Shown piece by piece: positions 53,920 through 62,879 of a stretch of DNA of 64,000 nt (position 1 is its first letter; each line of letters opens with the position of its first letter). Source of the DNA: Arthrobacter sp. Bi83 (GTDB lineage Bacteria > Actinomycetota > Actinomycetes > Actinomycetales > Micrococcaceae). The translations under genes were made by a program, and so were the position numbers. The stretch covers positions 1 to 64,000 of the forward strand of contig NZ_CAKKLY010000025.1 of NCBI RefSeq assembly GCF_918698095.1, read 5' to 3'. Below the pieces are notes generated by a model. The model had not been told where the DNA came from. It searched no databases and saw only the letters and a list, made by a program, of their open reading frames with translations.

Positions 53920-54870
53920 ATGAGCACATCACCCCGCACCCCCGACGTGCAGCACTCCCCGCACAGGCCGCATCCCGACCACGACCGTGGCCTCCAGTTC
54001 GACCTCACGACGCTGATGAGCAGGCGATCCCTGGGCATGTTCTTTGGCGCCGGCACGGCGGCTGCTGCGCTGGCTGCGTGCACGCCGGGTGGGTCGTCCG
54101 GTTCTGCGGGCACCACCGGAACCTCGGCGTCCGCGCCGGCCGGATCCACGGGCACGACGACGGCGCCCGCGGCTTCCGCCGCATCCTCCGCCAGTGCATC
54201 CCCCACAGCTTCCCCTACGGTGACCCGGGCGATCGCCGAGTGCGGTGTGGAGATCCCGCAGGAAACGGCCGGTCCCTACCCGGGCGACGGGTCCAACGGC
54301 CCGAACGTCCTCGAGGCCTCCGGCGTGGTGCGGCAGGACATCACGTCCAGCTTCGGTACGTCAGCCACGAAGGTCGACGGCGTACCGCTGACCGTCACGC
54401 TGACCCTGCTCGACAACGCCAACGGCTGCGTTCCGCTGGCCGGCGCCGCCGTCTACGCCTGGCACTGTGACCGGGACGGAAAGTACTCCCTGTACGATTC
54501 CGGGTTGGAAAACGAGAACTACCTCCGCGGCGTGCAGGAAGCGGACGCTAACGGGCAGGTCACCTTCAAGACCGTCTACCCGGGTGCCTACAACGGCCGC
54601 TGGCCGCACATCCACTTCGAAGTCTTTGAATCCATGAATAACGCCACAGCGGCCGGGCAGGTGCTGGCGGTCTCGCAGATCGCGATGACCGATGCGGCCT
54701 GCAAGGTGGTCTACACGTCCCCTGGCTATGAGACCAGCGCCCAGAATTTCCCCAACACCACCTTGCAGTCGGACAACGTCTTCGGCGACGACGGCGGCAT
54801 CTACCAGCTCGCCACCATGTCGGGTTCAGTATCGGCCGGCTATACCGCAGGTCTCAACGTCACTGTCTAA
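53920..54870 (+). CDS. Exported intradiol ring-cleavage dioxygenase-like lipoprotein
   Basis: 316-aa secreted protein with a twin-arginine-type signal (SRRSLGMFFGAGTAAAALAAC) ending in a lipobox, then a Gly/Ser/Thr/Ala spacer. The catalytic domain matches the intradiol dioxygenase fold: GPYPGDGSNGPNVL, then YAWHCDRDGKYSLY and WPHIHFEVF, which supply the usual Tyr/His iron ligands. Most homologues are cytoplasmic catechol dioxygenases; extracellular lipoprotein versions are less well characterised, and the substrate is unknown. The frame is open to TTG 53878 but ATG 53920 fits the signal peptide. Confidence 0.85.
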   Translation: MSTSPRTPDVQHSPHRPHPDHDRGLQFDLTTLMSRRSLGMFFGAGTAAAALAACTPGGSSGSAGTTGTSASAPAGSTGTTTAPAASAASSASASPTASPTVTRAIAECGVEIPQETAGPYPGDGSNGPNVLEASGVVRQDITSSFGTSATKVDGVPLTVTLTLLDNANGCVPLAGAAVYAWHCDRDGKYSLYDSGLENENYLRGVQEADANGQVTFKTVYPGAYNGRWPHIHFEVFESMNNATAAGQVLAVSQIAMTDAACKVVYTSPGYETSAQNFPNTTLQSDNVFGDDGGIYQLATMSGSVSAGYTAGLNVTV

Positions 54871-54891
54871 CGCGGCGCTAGACTCGGAGCC

Positions 54892-56214
54892 ATGCCTCTC
54901 CACACCTCTGCCGCAGACCACATCCGGGACCTGGGCGACTATGTCAGCGCATCGCCGTCGAGCTTTCACGCCGTCCACGAAGCGGCGCGGAGGCTGGACG
55001 GGGCGGGCTTTACCGGGCTGGACGAGCTTGAGCCGTGGGAAGCGGCGGCAGGCAAGTTTTATGTGATCCGCGACGGCGCACTGATCGCCTGGGTGACCCC
55101 CGATGGTGCCGGCCCCACCACCGGCTTCAACATTCTGGGCGCGCACACGGATTCGCCGTCTTTCAAGCTCAAGCCCAAGCCCACCACCGGCAGGTTCGGC
55201 TGGCTGCAGGCCGGCGTGGAAGTCTACGGCGGACCCCTGCTGAACTCGTGGCTGGACCGCGAACTGCAGCTTGCCGGACGCCTGGTCATGCTCGACGGCA
55301 CCCAGCACCTCACCGCCACCGGTCCGCTCCTGCGCTTTCCTCAACTCGCCATCCACCTCGACCGTGCCGTGAATGAGGGCTTGGCCCTGGACAAGCAGCA
55401 GCACATGAATCCGGTGTTCGGCCTCGGCGATCCAGCCGGGGAGGACCTGCTGGGACTCCTGGCCCAGCGTGTGTCCGGCGCCGGGACTGTTGACCCTGCG
55501 CAGATCGGGGGATACGACGTCGTCATTGCGGACACGCAGCCGGCTGCCGTTTTCGGGGCCAAGGGCGAGTTTTTCGCCTCCGGCCGGCTGGATAACCTCT
55601 CCGCGACGCACGCCGGGCTGATGGCCCTTATCGCCCTCGCGTCACGGCCGGGGGGCGGTTCCTCCACCACCGTACCGGCCCCGATTGCCGTGCTTGCTGC
55701 GTTTGATCATGAGGAAATCGGTTCGGCGTCGCGCTCGGGCGCCTGCGGGCCCGTGCTCGAGGACGTCCTGGTCCGCATTTCGGACGGGCTGGGGGCGTCG
55801 GTGAGCCAGCGGCGGCAGGCGTTTGCGGCGTCGTTCTGCGTTTCCGCGGATGCCGGACACGCTGTCCACCCGAACTATCCCGAGCGGCATGATCCCGTCA
55901 ACCATCCCCTCCTCAACGGGGGGCCGTTGCTCAAGATCAATGCCAACCAGCGCTATGCCACGGACGCCGCCGGTGCCGCCCTCTGGGCACGGCTCTGCGG
56001 CGAAGCCGGCGTTCCCTACCAGGAATTCGTGTCCAACAACGTCATGCCGTGCGGCTCCACCATCGGGCCGCTGACGGCCACCCGGCTGGGCATCAGGACC
56101 GTGGACGTGGGGGTGCCCCTCCTGTCGATGCACTCCGCGAGGGAACTGTGCGGCGTGGAGGATCCGCACCGTCTTGCTAAGGTGACGGAACGGTTCTTCG
56201 CGGTTCCGGCATAG
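54892..56214 (+). CDS. M18 family aminopeptidase
   Basis: Dinuclear-zinc aminopeptidase (440 aa) that removes N-terminal residues, often acidic. The metal ligands are visible in AHTDSPSFKLKPKP (His/Asp), FDHEEIGSAS (Glu pair) and SADAGHAVHPNYPERHD. The C-terminal histidine is in LLSMHSARE. The length is normal for DnpEP/ApeB-like enzymes. Cytoplasmic by sequence. Confidence 0.94.
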   Translation: MPLHTSAADHIRDLGDYVSASPSSFHAVHEAARRLDGAGFTGLDELEPWEAAAGKFYVIRDGALIAWVTPDGAGPTTGFNILGAHTDSPSFKLKPKPTTGRFGWLQAGVEVYGGPLLNSWLDRELQLAGRLVMLDGTQHLTATGPLLRFPQLAIHLDRAVNEGLALDKQQHMNPVFGLGDPAGEDLLGLLAQRVSGAGTVDPAQIGGYDVVIADTQPAAVFGAKGEFFASGRLDNLSATHAGLMALIALASRPGGGSSTTVPAPIAVLAAFDHEEIGSASRSGACGPVLEDVLVRISDGLGASVSQRRQAFAASFCVSADAGHAVHPNYPERHDPVNHPLLNGGPLLKINANQRYATDAAGAALWARLCGEAGVPYQEFVSNNVMPCGSTIGPLTATRLGIRTVDVGVPLLSMHSARELCGVEDPHRLAKVTERFFAVPA

Positions 56215-56374
56215 ATGTGCCCGCTGGGCGAAGATTTCCGCTCCGTTACAAAAGTCCGCCCCAGAAAACTTGCGTTGACTATTAGTACTTCCCGTTGGAA
56301 GTCTGCCCGTTTTCCGGCGAGGCAAACTGTGCGACTGCATAAGTCTCTGCCCTTAGCTGCTCGCCTAGTGTGAA

Positions 56375-56402
56375 ACGCATCATGTGGGACGCATCATGTG
56401 GG
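56375..56402. repeat. 14-bp tandem direct repeat upstream of the permease gene
   Basis: ACGCATCATGTGGG occurs at 56375-56388 and again at 56389-56402, and ACGC begins a third copy. It lies 71 bases before the permease start, where an operator could lie. The rest of the 56215-56472 spacer shows TTGACT at 56275 but no good -10. Confidence 0.65.
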
Positions 56403-56472
56403 ACGCGGCACACGCTCCTGCCGGCTCCGGCCCACACCCAAGATCTGAAATCAACAAGAGGACGGCGCATTC

Positions 56473-57894
56473 ATGCACGCTGACCAGCAACTCTCGAAAT
56501 CCCTGAAACCCCGCCACCTGTCCATGATCGCCATCGCCGGGGTCATTGGCGCAGGGCTGTTCGTCGGCTCCGGTGCCGCAATCCAGCAGGCAGGACCGGG
56601 CATCCTGCTTGCCTACACGGCCGCCGGAATCGTGGTCATCCTGGTGATGCGGATGCTGGGTGAGATGGCTGCCGCCAATCCCGAGACCGGATCCTTCTCC
56701 ACGTACGCCGACAAGGCTCTGGGCAGTTGGGCAGGCTTCAGCATCGGCTGGCTCTACGCCTGGTTCTGGATCATCGTGCTCGGAATCGAGGCGACCGCCG
56801 GTGCCGCCATCATGCACCGCTGGGTTCCCGGCATCGACCAGTGGATCTGGGCCCTGCTCCTCATGGTCCTGCTGACACTGACCAACCTTGGCTCGGTGAA
56901 GTCCTACGGTGAGTTCGAGTTCTGGTTTGCCTCCATCAAGGTCGCGGCCATTGTCCTCTTCCTGCTCTTTGGTGTGGCAGCCATCCTGGGCCTGGTCCCC
57001 GGCGTTCCGGCACCGGGACTGAGCAACCTGACCGACAACGGCGGCTTCCTGCCGAACGGGCCGGGAGCGGTGCTCGCCGGCATCCTCGTGGTGGTCTTCT
57101 CCTTCTTCGGCGCCGAAATCGCCACCATCGCCGCCGGCGAGTCCGAGAACCCCGTGGATGCCGTGAAGAAGGCCGTGAAGTCCACCGTCTGGCGCATCTT
57201 GGTCTTCTACATCGGCTCCATTGCCATTGTTGTCACCCTGCTGCCGTGGAACTCAGCCAACGTCGCCAAAAGCCCGTATGTTGCGGTGATCGAACTGTTC
57301 GGCATCCCCGGCGCCGGCACCATCATGGACATCGTTGTGCTCACGTCCGTGCTGTCCTGCCTGAACTCCGGCCTCTACACGGCCAGTCGGATGCTCTTCT
57401 CACTCTCCCGGCGCGGGGATGCCCCGAAGTCCTGGATGAAGATCTCCCGCCGCGGCGTGCCGGCCGCGGCTGTTCTGGCCTCCACCGTGGTGGGCTTCAT
57501 TACCGTGGGCCTGAACTACATCGCTCCGGACACCGTGTTCCTGTTTCTGGTGAACACCTCCGGTGCCATCGCGCTGTTCGTCTGGCTGGTCATTGCAGTG
57601 TCGCAGCTGATCCTGCGCCGCCGGATGGGTTCCGCCGCCAAGGACCTTGCCCTGAAGATGTGGCTGTTCCCCTACCTGACGTGGTTGGCCATCGGCAGCA
57701 TCGTCGCGCTCATCATCGGCATGGTGATTCTCGAATCCACCAGGGAGTCACTCCTGCTGTCAGTCGGCCTCGCTGCGGTCGTGGTCGGCATCGGCGTATG
57801 GCGTTACCGCAGGGGCAACGCGGAAAGCGGCCCTCTGGAAGCCGCCGTTCCGGAAACCGAAGCGGCCAGCGTGGGCGCAGAGCCGACGTCGTAG
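56473..57894 (+). CDS. APC-family amino acid permease
   Basis: Twelve-helix amino acid:proton symporter (473 aa). The family signature is present from the start: LKPRHLSMIAIAGVIGAGLFVGSGAAIQQAGPGILLAYTAAG and RMLGEMAAANPETGSFSTYADKALG. It is closest in character to the GABA/aromatic/proline permease group. A soluble acidic tail follows the last helix. Confidence 0.93.
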   Translation: MHADQQLSKSLKPRHLSMIAIAGVIGAGLFVGSGAAIQQAGPGILLAYTAAGIVVILVMRMLGEMAAANPETGSFSTYADKALGSWAGFSIGWLYAWFWIIVLGIEATAGAAIMHRWVPGIDQWIWALLLMVLLTLTNLGSVKSYGEFEFWFASIKVAAIVLFLLFGVAAILGLVPGVPAPGLSNLTDNGGFLPNGPGAVLAGILVVVFSFFGAEIATIAAGESENPVDAVKKAVKSTVWRILVFYIGSIAIVVTLLPWNSANVAKSPYVAVIELFGIPGAGTIMDIVVLTSVLSCLNSGLYTASRMLFSLSRRGDAPKSWMKISRRGVPAAAVLASTVVGFITVGLNYIAPDTVFLFLVNTSGAIALFVWLVIAVSQLILRRRMGSAAKDLALKMWLFPYLTWLAIGSIVALIIGMVILESTRESLLLSVGLAAVVVGIGVWRYRRGNAESGPLEAAVPETEAASVGAEPTS

Positions 57895-57926
57895 TCCGCG
57901 GTTGCATCGCGCAGCTTGAATACCCG

Positions 57927-57974
57927 AACCGTCCGCCCGGTGTGCCGTTAAGGCCCGCCGGGCGGACGGTTTTG
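57927..57974. terminator. Bidirectional terminator between permease and YnfA-like gene
   Basis: A perfect 14-bp inverted repeat (57927-57940 with 57958-57971) with a 17-base loop and a T-run on the plus strand separates convergent genes. Confidence 0.88.
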
Positions 57975-58000
57975 CGTTGCCGTCGGCGGGTGAACAGCAG

Positions 58001-58336
58001 TCAGCCCTGTCGCGGCGCGAACATGATCAAAGCCACGCCCGCGAGGCACACAGCGGCGCCGATGAGGTCCCAGCGATCTGGCCTGAAGCTGTCCAGGATC
58101 ACGCCCCAAGCCAACGAGCCCACGATGAATACGCCGCCGTAGGCAGCCAGGACACGGCCAAAATTGGCGTCGGGCTGGAACGCGGCCACAAATCCGTAGA
58201 TCCCCAGGGCCACGACGCCGAGTCCGGCCCACCACCATGCCCTGTCCTCCCGCACAGCCTGCCAGATCAGCCAGGCGCCACTGATTTCCGCGGCCGCGGC
58301 AAGGGCGAACAGCAGGACCGATTTCAGAATCGTCAT
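58001..58336 (-). CDS. YnfA-like small membrane protein
   Basis: 111-aa protein with four transmembrane helices, the size and pattern of the UPF0060/YnfA family: [23 protein letters not shown] at the start, [31 protein letters not shown] later. I start at ATG 58336; the frame is open to 58450 but the family begins here. YnfA relatives are small multidrug-resistance-like membrane proteins; function here is not demonstrated. Confidence 0.88.
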   Translation of the reverse strand: MTILKSVLLFALAAAAEISGAWLIWQAVREDRAWWWAGLGVVALGIYGFVAAFQPDANFGRVLAAYGGVFIVGSLAWGVILDSFRPDRWDLIGAAVCLAGVALIMFAPRQG

Positions 58337-58660
58337 GGCTCCAGTATTTGCTTGGGCGTGATTTATCCACAGCCGGCCGTCATGTGGCTGGAACCGTGGC
58401 CGTCTTCCCCGGGGTGCAGCGCCGGTCAGTACGGGCGTCACGTTTTCCACATAGGAGTCTCTGCTGCTGCACCCGCCGGCAGCAGCACGTTAGCCTCGAG
58501 TCAGAGCACGAATCGCGGAATCCCTCCCCGATGCACTAAGATATTGAAGTCTGTGCTGCGCCCTGCCTCCGTTTTGGAGCCTGGCCTGCACGGCACCGCA
58601 AATGAACCTCCTGTTACGGAAATGCCGTAACCGCTTAGCCCAAAGGAGGTGGGTTCACAT
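58337..58660 (+). promoter_or_regulatory. rpsF leader and promoter region
   Basis: Spacer between the YnfA-like gene and rpsF. A perfect hairpin GTTACGG/CCGTAAC (58613-58631, 5-base loop) lies just upstream of the AAAGGAGG ribosome-binding site. S6:S18 binding leaders of rpsF usually expose a CCG near such a stem, so autoregulation is plausible. TAAGAT at 58537 is a possible -10. Confidence 0.45.
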
Positions 58661-58966
58661 ATGCGTCCTTACGAATTGATGGTAATCATCGACCCCGAGG
58701 TCGAAGAGCGTACCGTAGAGCCGTCGCTTCAGAAGTTCCTGAATGTCATCACCAACGATGGTGGAACCATCGAAAAGGTCGACATCTGGGGCCGCCGTCG
58801 CCTCGCTTACGACATCAAGAAGAAGTCCGAAGGTATCTACGCCGTGGTGAACTTCACCGCCAAGCCGGAAACCGCCAAGGAACTTGACCGCCAGCTGAGT
58901 CTCAATGAGACCATCATGCGCACCAAGATCACCCGCCCCGAAGAGCAGAAGGTCGTTGCTGAGTAA
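58661..58966 (+). CDS. rpsF: 30S ribosomal protein S6
   Basis: 101-aa ribosomal protein beginning [16 protein letters not shown], with [20 protein letters not shown], the S6 signature. Strong ribosome-binding site AAAGGAGG. First gene of the rpsF-ssb-rpsR-rplI operon; S6 binds 16S rRNA as a dimer with S18, encoded two genes downstream. Confidence 0.98.
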   Translation: MRPYELMVIIDPEVEERTVEPSLQKFLNVITNDGGTIEKVDIWGRRRLAYDIKKKSEGIYAVVNFTAKPETAKELDRQLSLNETIMRTKITRPEEQKVVAE

Positions 58967-59021
58967 TTTCAGCTCCCGGCATTCATTCTTTACCCCGCAG
59001 GAACGAACAAGGAGGCAGTAG

Positions 59022-59597
59022 ATGGCAGGCGAAACCACTATTACGGTCATCGGTAATCTCACCAATGATCCCGAACTGAGGTTCACACCGTCAGGTTCGG
59101 CAGTAGCGAACTTCACCATCGCTTCTACGCCCCGCACTTTTGACCGCCAGTCCAATGAGTGGAAGGACGGGGAAACCCTGTTCCTCCGCGCATCGGTGTG
59201 GCGCGAAGCAGCTGAAAACGTCGCCGAGTCCCTGACAAAGGGCATGCGCGTGATCGTTTCCGGCCGACTGAAGAGCCGTTCCTACGAAACAAAAGAGGGC
59301 GAAAAGCGCACCGTTATAGAGCTCGAGGTCGATGAAATCGGCCCGAGCCTGCGCTACGCCAACGCCAAGGTCAACCGCACCCAGCGCTCCGGCGGTCAGG
59401 GTGGACAGGGCGGCTTCGGCGGCGGCAACAGCGGCGGTGGATTCGGTGGCGGCCAGGGTGCAAACCAGGGCGGCAACACCGGCGGAACCTGGGGTGGCAA
59501 CCAGCCCGCAGCGCAGGAAGACCCTTGGGCCACGCCCGGGGTCAGCAATGCAGGCGGCGGCTGGGGCAACGGCCCGGATTCCGAACCTCCCTTCTAA
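59022..59597 (+). CDS. ssb: Single-stranded DNA-binding protein
   Basis: 191-aa SSB with an N-terminal OB-fold ([32 protein letters not shown]) to about residue 115. A Gly/Gln/Asn-rich linker follows, with the acidic interaction tip DSEPPF at the C-terminus, intact. This is the main SSB of the cell by operon position. The ribosome-binding site AAGGAGG is 9 bases upstream. Confidence 0.97.
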   Translation: MAGETTITVIGNLTNDPELRFTPSGSAVANFTIASTPRTFDRQSNEWKDGETLFLRASVWREAAENVAESLTKGMRVIVSGRLKSRSYETKEGEKRTVIELEVDEIGPSLRYANAKVNRTQRSGGQGGQGGFGGGNSGGGFGGGQGANQGGNTGGTWGGNQPAAQEDPWATPGVSNAGGGWGNGPDSEPPF

Positions 59598-59730
59598 ATA
59601 AACACATCAAAGGTTCTACGCCGGCAACCCCTGAAGCGTGCCATATGGCACGTTTTGGTCACCGCCGCCGTCGGACCACCACCATCCCGTGGATCAATGT
59701 CCACGGGCTCCAAAGAATAGGAGCTCCACG

Positions 59731-59970
59731 ATGGCTAAGGCTGAACTCCGTAAGCCCAAACCAAAGTCCAACCCCTTGAAGGCCGCTGACATCACCGTCA
59801 TCGACTACAAGGACGTAGCATTGCTGCGCAAGTTCATCTCCGACCGCGGAAAGATCCGCGCCCGTCGCGTCACCGGCGTCACGGTGCAGGAACAGCGCAA
59901 GATCGCCCAGGCAATCAAGAACGCCCGCGAAGTTGCTCTGCTGCCTTACTCCGGCGCTGGCCGCGGCTAA
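59731..59970 (+). CDS. rpsR: 30S ribosomal protein S18
   Basis: 79-aa protein: the core [49 protein letters not shown] is classical S18. I see no CxxC pair, so this is the zinc-independent form. ATG 59731 with AGGAG upstream. The frame is open before it, but the conserved N-terminus [10 protein letters not shown] starts here. Confidence 0.97.
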   Translation: MAKAELRKPKPKSNPLKAADITVIDYKDVALLRKFISDRGKIRARRVTGVTVQEQRKIAQAIKNAREVALLPYSGAGRG

Positions 59971-59987
59971 GGAAGGGATTAACTAAC

Positions 59988-60440
59988 ATGGCAAAGCTCA
60001 TTCTGACCCACGAAGTAACCGGTCTCGGTGCTGCAGGCGACGTTATCGAGGTCAAGGACGGTTACGCACGTAACTACCTGCTGCCCCGCGGCTTCGCTCT
60101 GACCTGGTCCAAGGGTGGCGAGAAGCAGGTTGAGTCCATCAAGGCTGCCCGCGTCGCCCGCGAGCACGCTTCCCTGGAAGATGCTCAGAAGCAGGCCGCT
60201 GCGCTGTCCGCCAAGCCGGTCAAGCTGGTCGTCAAGGCTGGCGAAAGCGGCCGCCTGTTCGGCACGGTCAAGCAGGCCGACGTTGCTGACGCTGTTGAGG
60301 CCGCTGGCCTTGGCCGCATCGACAAGCGCAAGGTTGAACTGCCGACGCACATCAAGTCGGTCGGTTCCTACCAGGCCAACGTCCGTCTGCACGACGACGT
60401 TGCCGCTGTGATCGAACTCGACGTAGTCGCAGGCAAGTAG
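59988..60440 (+). CDS. rplI: 50S ribosomal protein L9
   Basis: 150-aa ribosomal protein with the L9 signature [26 protein letters not shown] connecting helix (about residues 45-75) and the C-terminal domain ([18 protein letters not shown]) follow. Last gene of the operon. Confidence 0.98.
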   Translation: MAKLILTHEVTGLGAAGDVIEVKDGYARNYLLPRGFALTWSKGGEKQVESIKAARVAREHASLEDAQKQAAALSAKPVKLVVKAGESGRLFGTVKQADVADAVEAAGLGRIDKRKVELPTHIKSVGSYQANVRLHDDVAAVIELDVVAGK

Positions 60441-60484
60441 TCTTTCCGGCTCTAAGCCAGATCGCTGCGCAGTCCTGAACTGCT

Positions 60485-60540
60485 GAAAGCCCCCGCTGTC
60501 GGTTCCCCCGGGAACCCGACAACGGGGGCTTTCGCTTTCC
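60485..60540 (+). terminator. Rho-independent terminator of the rpsF-rplI operon
   Basis: Two nested inverted repeats: outer GAAAGCCCCCG / CGGGGGCTTTC and inner GTCGGTT / AACCCGAC, followed by TTCGCTTTCC. Confidence 0.88.
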
Positions 60541-60552
60541 GTCACGGTCGGT

Positions 60553-60975
60553 TCAGTGGCGTTGGACCACGGTGGTGTAGTAGCGGTAACCCGCCCGGAT
60601 CAGTTCAGCCAGTGCGGTTTCATCGATGTCCTCGAGCTTGTTGACGTACACGCAGCCGGCACCCATCTTGTGGTTGCCCAGCCTCGCGAGGAGTTCAGGG
60701 GCTTCCGGTGCCGCGCTCAAACCGTACAGGGACAGGCTGGCTTTGCGCGGAGAGAATCCGACCGCCGCGGCATCGCCTTCCCGCCCGCTGTCGTATTTGT
60801 AGTGGTACCTGCCGAATCCCACGATGGTGGGCCCCCACATCTCGGGTTCCTCGCCGGTCAGCTCCGCCATGAGGGCCCGCAGCCGGAGGCCGTCCTGGCG
60901 CCGGACAGGATGTTCCACACCGGCCAGGAACTCATCCACCGAGGCGCCGGTTACTTGCGTCTTGTTTTCCGCCAT
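60553..60975 (-). CDS. DUF1801 domain-containing protein
   Basis: 140-aa soluble protein of the DUF1801 family (YdhG-like): VDEFLAGVEHPVRRQDGLRLRALMAELTGEEPEMWGPTIVGFGRYHYKY, then GFSPRKASLSLYG. Start ATG 60975. The family is of unknown biochemical role; it is common and small in soil actinobacteria. It diverges from the FMN reductase gene. Confidence 0.93.
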   Translation of the reverse strand: MAENKTQVTGASVDEFLAGVEHPVRRQDGLRLRALMAELTGEEPEMWGPTIVGFGRYHYKYDSGREGDAAAVGFSPRKASLSLYGLSAAPEAPELLARLGNHKMGAGCVYVNKLEDIDETALAELIRAGYRYYTTVVQRH

Positions 60976-61150
60976 GGAGGCAGTGTAAGTCGCCTTGCTG
61001 CCGGCGCTGATAGTTCGCGAACTGAACGGCCCGCACTCCGCAGCGCCGCCACCAACTCCGAAGTCCGGAATAAACACGGAAGGGCCCGGGTTGAGGGAGT
61101 AGATGCAAACGCATGCACTGTCGCCGACAGTCGACCCTGAGGAGATCACC

Positions 61151-61777
61151 GTGGAGACCCGCCGCATAACCGTTCTGTCCGCCGGCCTGGGGGTTCCGTC
61201 GTCGAGCAGGCTGCTGGCCGACCAGTTGGCCGGCGCCGCCAGCCAACAGCTTGAGGCAGCCGGGTACGAGGTGACCGTTGATGTGGTGGAACTCCGCGAT
61301 CTGGCCGTGGACATCGCCAACAACTTCGTCGCCGGCTACGCGGCTCCGCGCCTCGCAGAGGTTATCGCCGGGGTGGAGGCGTCCGACGGAATCATCGCGG
61401 TCACGCCTGTCTTCAGCGCCTCGTACAGCGGCCTCTTCAAGTCCTTCATCGACGTGCTGGACCCCAAGTCACTGGACGGGAAGGCTGTGCTGCTGGGCGC
61501 CACGGGCGGAACCGACCGCCACCAGATGGTCCTCGAGTACGCCATGCGCCCACTGTTCAGCTACCTCCGCACCAGGGTGGCTCCGACGGCCGTCTTTGCC
61601 GGCCCCCAGGACTGGGGGAACACGGACGACGGCGGCTCTCCCCTTTCGGCGCGAATCGGGCGGGCGGCGGGCGAGTTTGCCGGCCTGCTGGACGGGGTGC
61701 AGCCCGGCAGGAAGCAGGCGCCCCTGGAGTCGCTGCCTTTTGAACAGCTGCTGGCCGGGATATCCGCCGCGCGGTAG
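61151..61777 (+). CDS. NAD(P)H-dependent FMN reductase
   Basis: Flavodoxin-fold reductase (208 aa) of the CE1759/LLM-partner type: RRITVLSAGLGVPSSSRLLADQLAGA at the FMN phosphate-binding loop, FSASYSGLFKSFIDVLDPKSLDGKAVLLGATGG centrally. It supplies reduced FMN, often to a monooxygenase not visible here. GTG 61151 has GAGGAG six bases upstream, which decides the start over the open frame to 61103. Confidence 0.92.
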   Translation: METRRITVLSAGLGVPSSSRLLADQLAGAASQQLEAAGYEVTVDVVELRDLAVDIANNFVAGYAAPRLAEVIAGVEASDGIIAVTPVFSASYSGLFKSFIDVLDPKSLDGKAVLLGATGGTDRHQMVLEYAMRPLFSYLRTRVAPTAVFAGPQDWGNTDDGGSPLSARIGRAAGEFAGLLDGVQPGRKQAPLESLPFEQLLAGISAAR

Positions 61778-61825
61778 TGGTGCGGACCGGTGAACTATTC
61801 CCGGGACCCGCTCGTTGTGCCGGTC

Positions 61826-62218
61826 ATGAAGTGTCCTGTTGATTCCGTAGACCTGATCATGAGCGAACGCAGTGGAGTGGAGATTGATTACTGCCCCCAG
61901 TGCCGCGGCGTATGGCTTGACCGAGGGGAGCTGGACAAGATCATTGACCGTGCGGCCGACTCGTTCGGGGGAGCGGGCGCGCCTGCGGCGCCGCCAGTAC
62001 CGGCTCCGCCAGCTCCGGGCATGGTCCCGCCTCCCCTGTACCAGAACCACGAGGCACCGCGGGAACGGCCCCGGTATGAGCAGCCGAACTATGACAAGCC
62101 CGGTTACGACAAGCCCCGTTATGACGACCGTGGCTACGGCAAGGGCTATGACCGCGAGTACGACGGGCGGCGGCCAAAAAAGAAGGAAGGATGGCTGGGC
62201 GACCTCTTCGATTTCTGA
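61826..62218 (+). CDS. Zinc-ribbon (TFIIB-type) protein
   Basis: About 130 aa. A zf-TFIIB module opens the protein: MKCPVDSVDLIMS, then YCPQCRGVWLDRGELDKII, with the second CPxC pair intact. A proline-rich linker and a repetitive tail rich in Tyr, Asp, Lys and Arg (YDKPGYDKPRYDDRGYG) follow, then KKEGWLGDLFDF. The frame is open to GTG 61790, but CPxD-type family members begin at the cysteine motif. Function unknown. Confidence 0.85.
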   Translation: MKCPVDSVDLIMSERSGVEIDYCPQCRGVWLDRGELDKIIDRAADSFGGAGAPAAPPVPAPPAPGMVPPPLYQNHEAPRERPRYEQPNYDKPGYDKPRYDDRGYGKGYDREYDGRRPKKKEGWLGDLFDF

Positions 62219-62308
62219 CCGTTTGCGGGTTCTGCGCGACGTTGGCCCGCGCAGGAAGACTCAGCGGTCAGACGCCCCAGAAATGCGGCGTGTCCTCCAC
62301 TTGGACGA

Positions 62309-62875
62309 TCAGTCGTCCAACAGCGCGATGAATTCGCGGGCCTGCTTCATGGTGATGTCCGAATGCCTGGAGAGGGCGGTGGCCGCCGCCTCCGTGTTAC
62401 CGCTTTTGGCCAGGGTCCGGATACGGCCGTAAATCTCGTCGTTCAGCATGTTGCTGCTGACTTCCCGCGTGACGTCGCCCTTGCTCGCGATTGCCCGGTA
62501 CCGGTAGGGGAACCGCTGCGGCGTTTCGTCGTCGGGGTCTGGTTCGCTGGCCTCCGCCGCCGGGGTATGGAATGGCTGGGGGTGGGCAGCCAAGGCCGCC
62601 ACGGCGTCCCGCGAGGCCCGAAGGCCGAGACCTGACACCTCGTAGTAGAGCTTTATGGCAGCCATGGCCTGTCCCTGCGCGATCAGCGCATAAAGCCTCC
62701 GGTGTTCGTCCTCGGACAGCTTGGTCGCAGCCGCCCTGGCCAGTTCGACAGAGTCCGGCGGTGCTTGCGCCGGCCCGACGGCAGTCCGCTGGCGGCGGTT
62801 CCATGCCCGGACGGCGAAGGCCAGGGCGACGGCGACGGCCACGAGGATCAGGACGGGGATCACGAGCGGTTCCAT
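62309..62875 (-). CDS. Membrane-anchored protein with L7/L12-C-terminal-like motifs (188 aa)
   Basis: A single N-terminal transmembrane helix (about 4-24) and a cytoplasmic part. LIAQGQAMAAIKLYYEVSGLGLRASRDAVAAL resembles the C-terminal helix pair of ribosomal L7/L12 (consensus AIKxxRexTGLGLKEAKxxV). A second, weaker copy closes the protein (RTLAKSGNTEAAATALSRHSDITMKQAREFIALLDD). It lies four bases after the related 155-aa gene, as an operon. No function can be named. Confidence 0.83.
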   Translation of the reverse strand: MEPLVIPVLILVAVAVALAFAVRAWNRRQRTAVGPAQAPPDSVELARAAATKLSEDEHRRLYALIAQGQAMAAIKLYYEVSGLGLRASRDAVAALAAHPQPFHTPAAEASEPDPDDETPQRFPYRYRAIASKGDVTREVSSNMLNDEIYGRIRTLAKSGNTEAAATALSRHSDITMKQAREFIALLDD

Positions 62876-62879
62876 GGTT

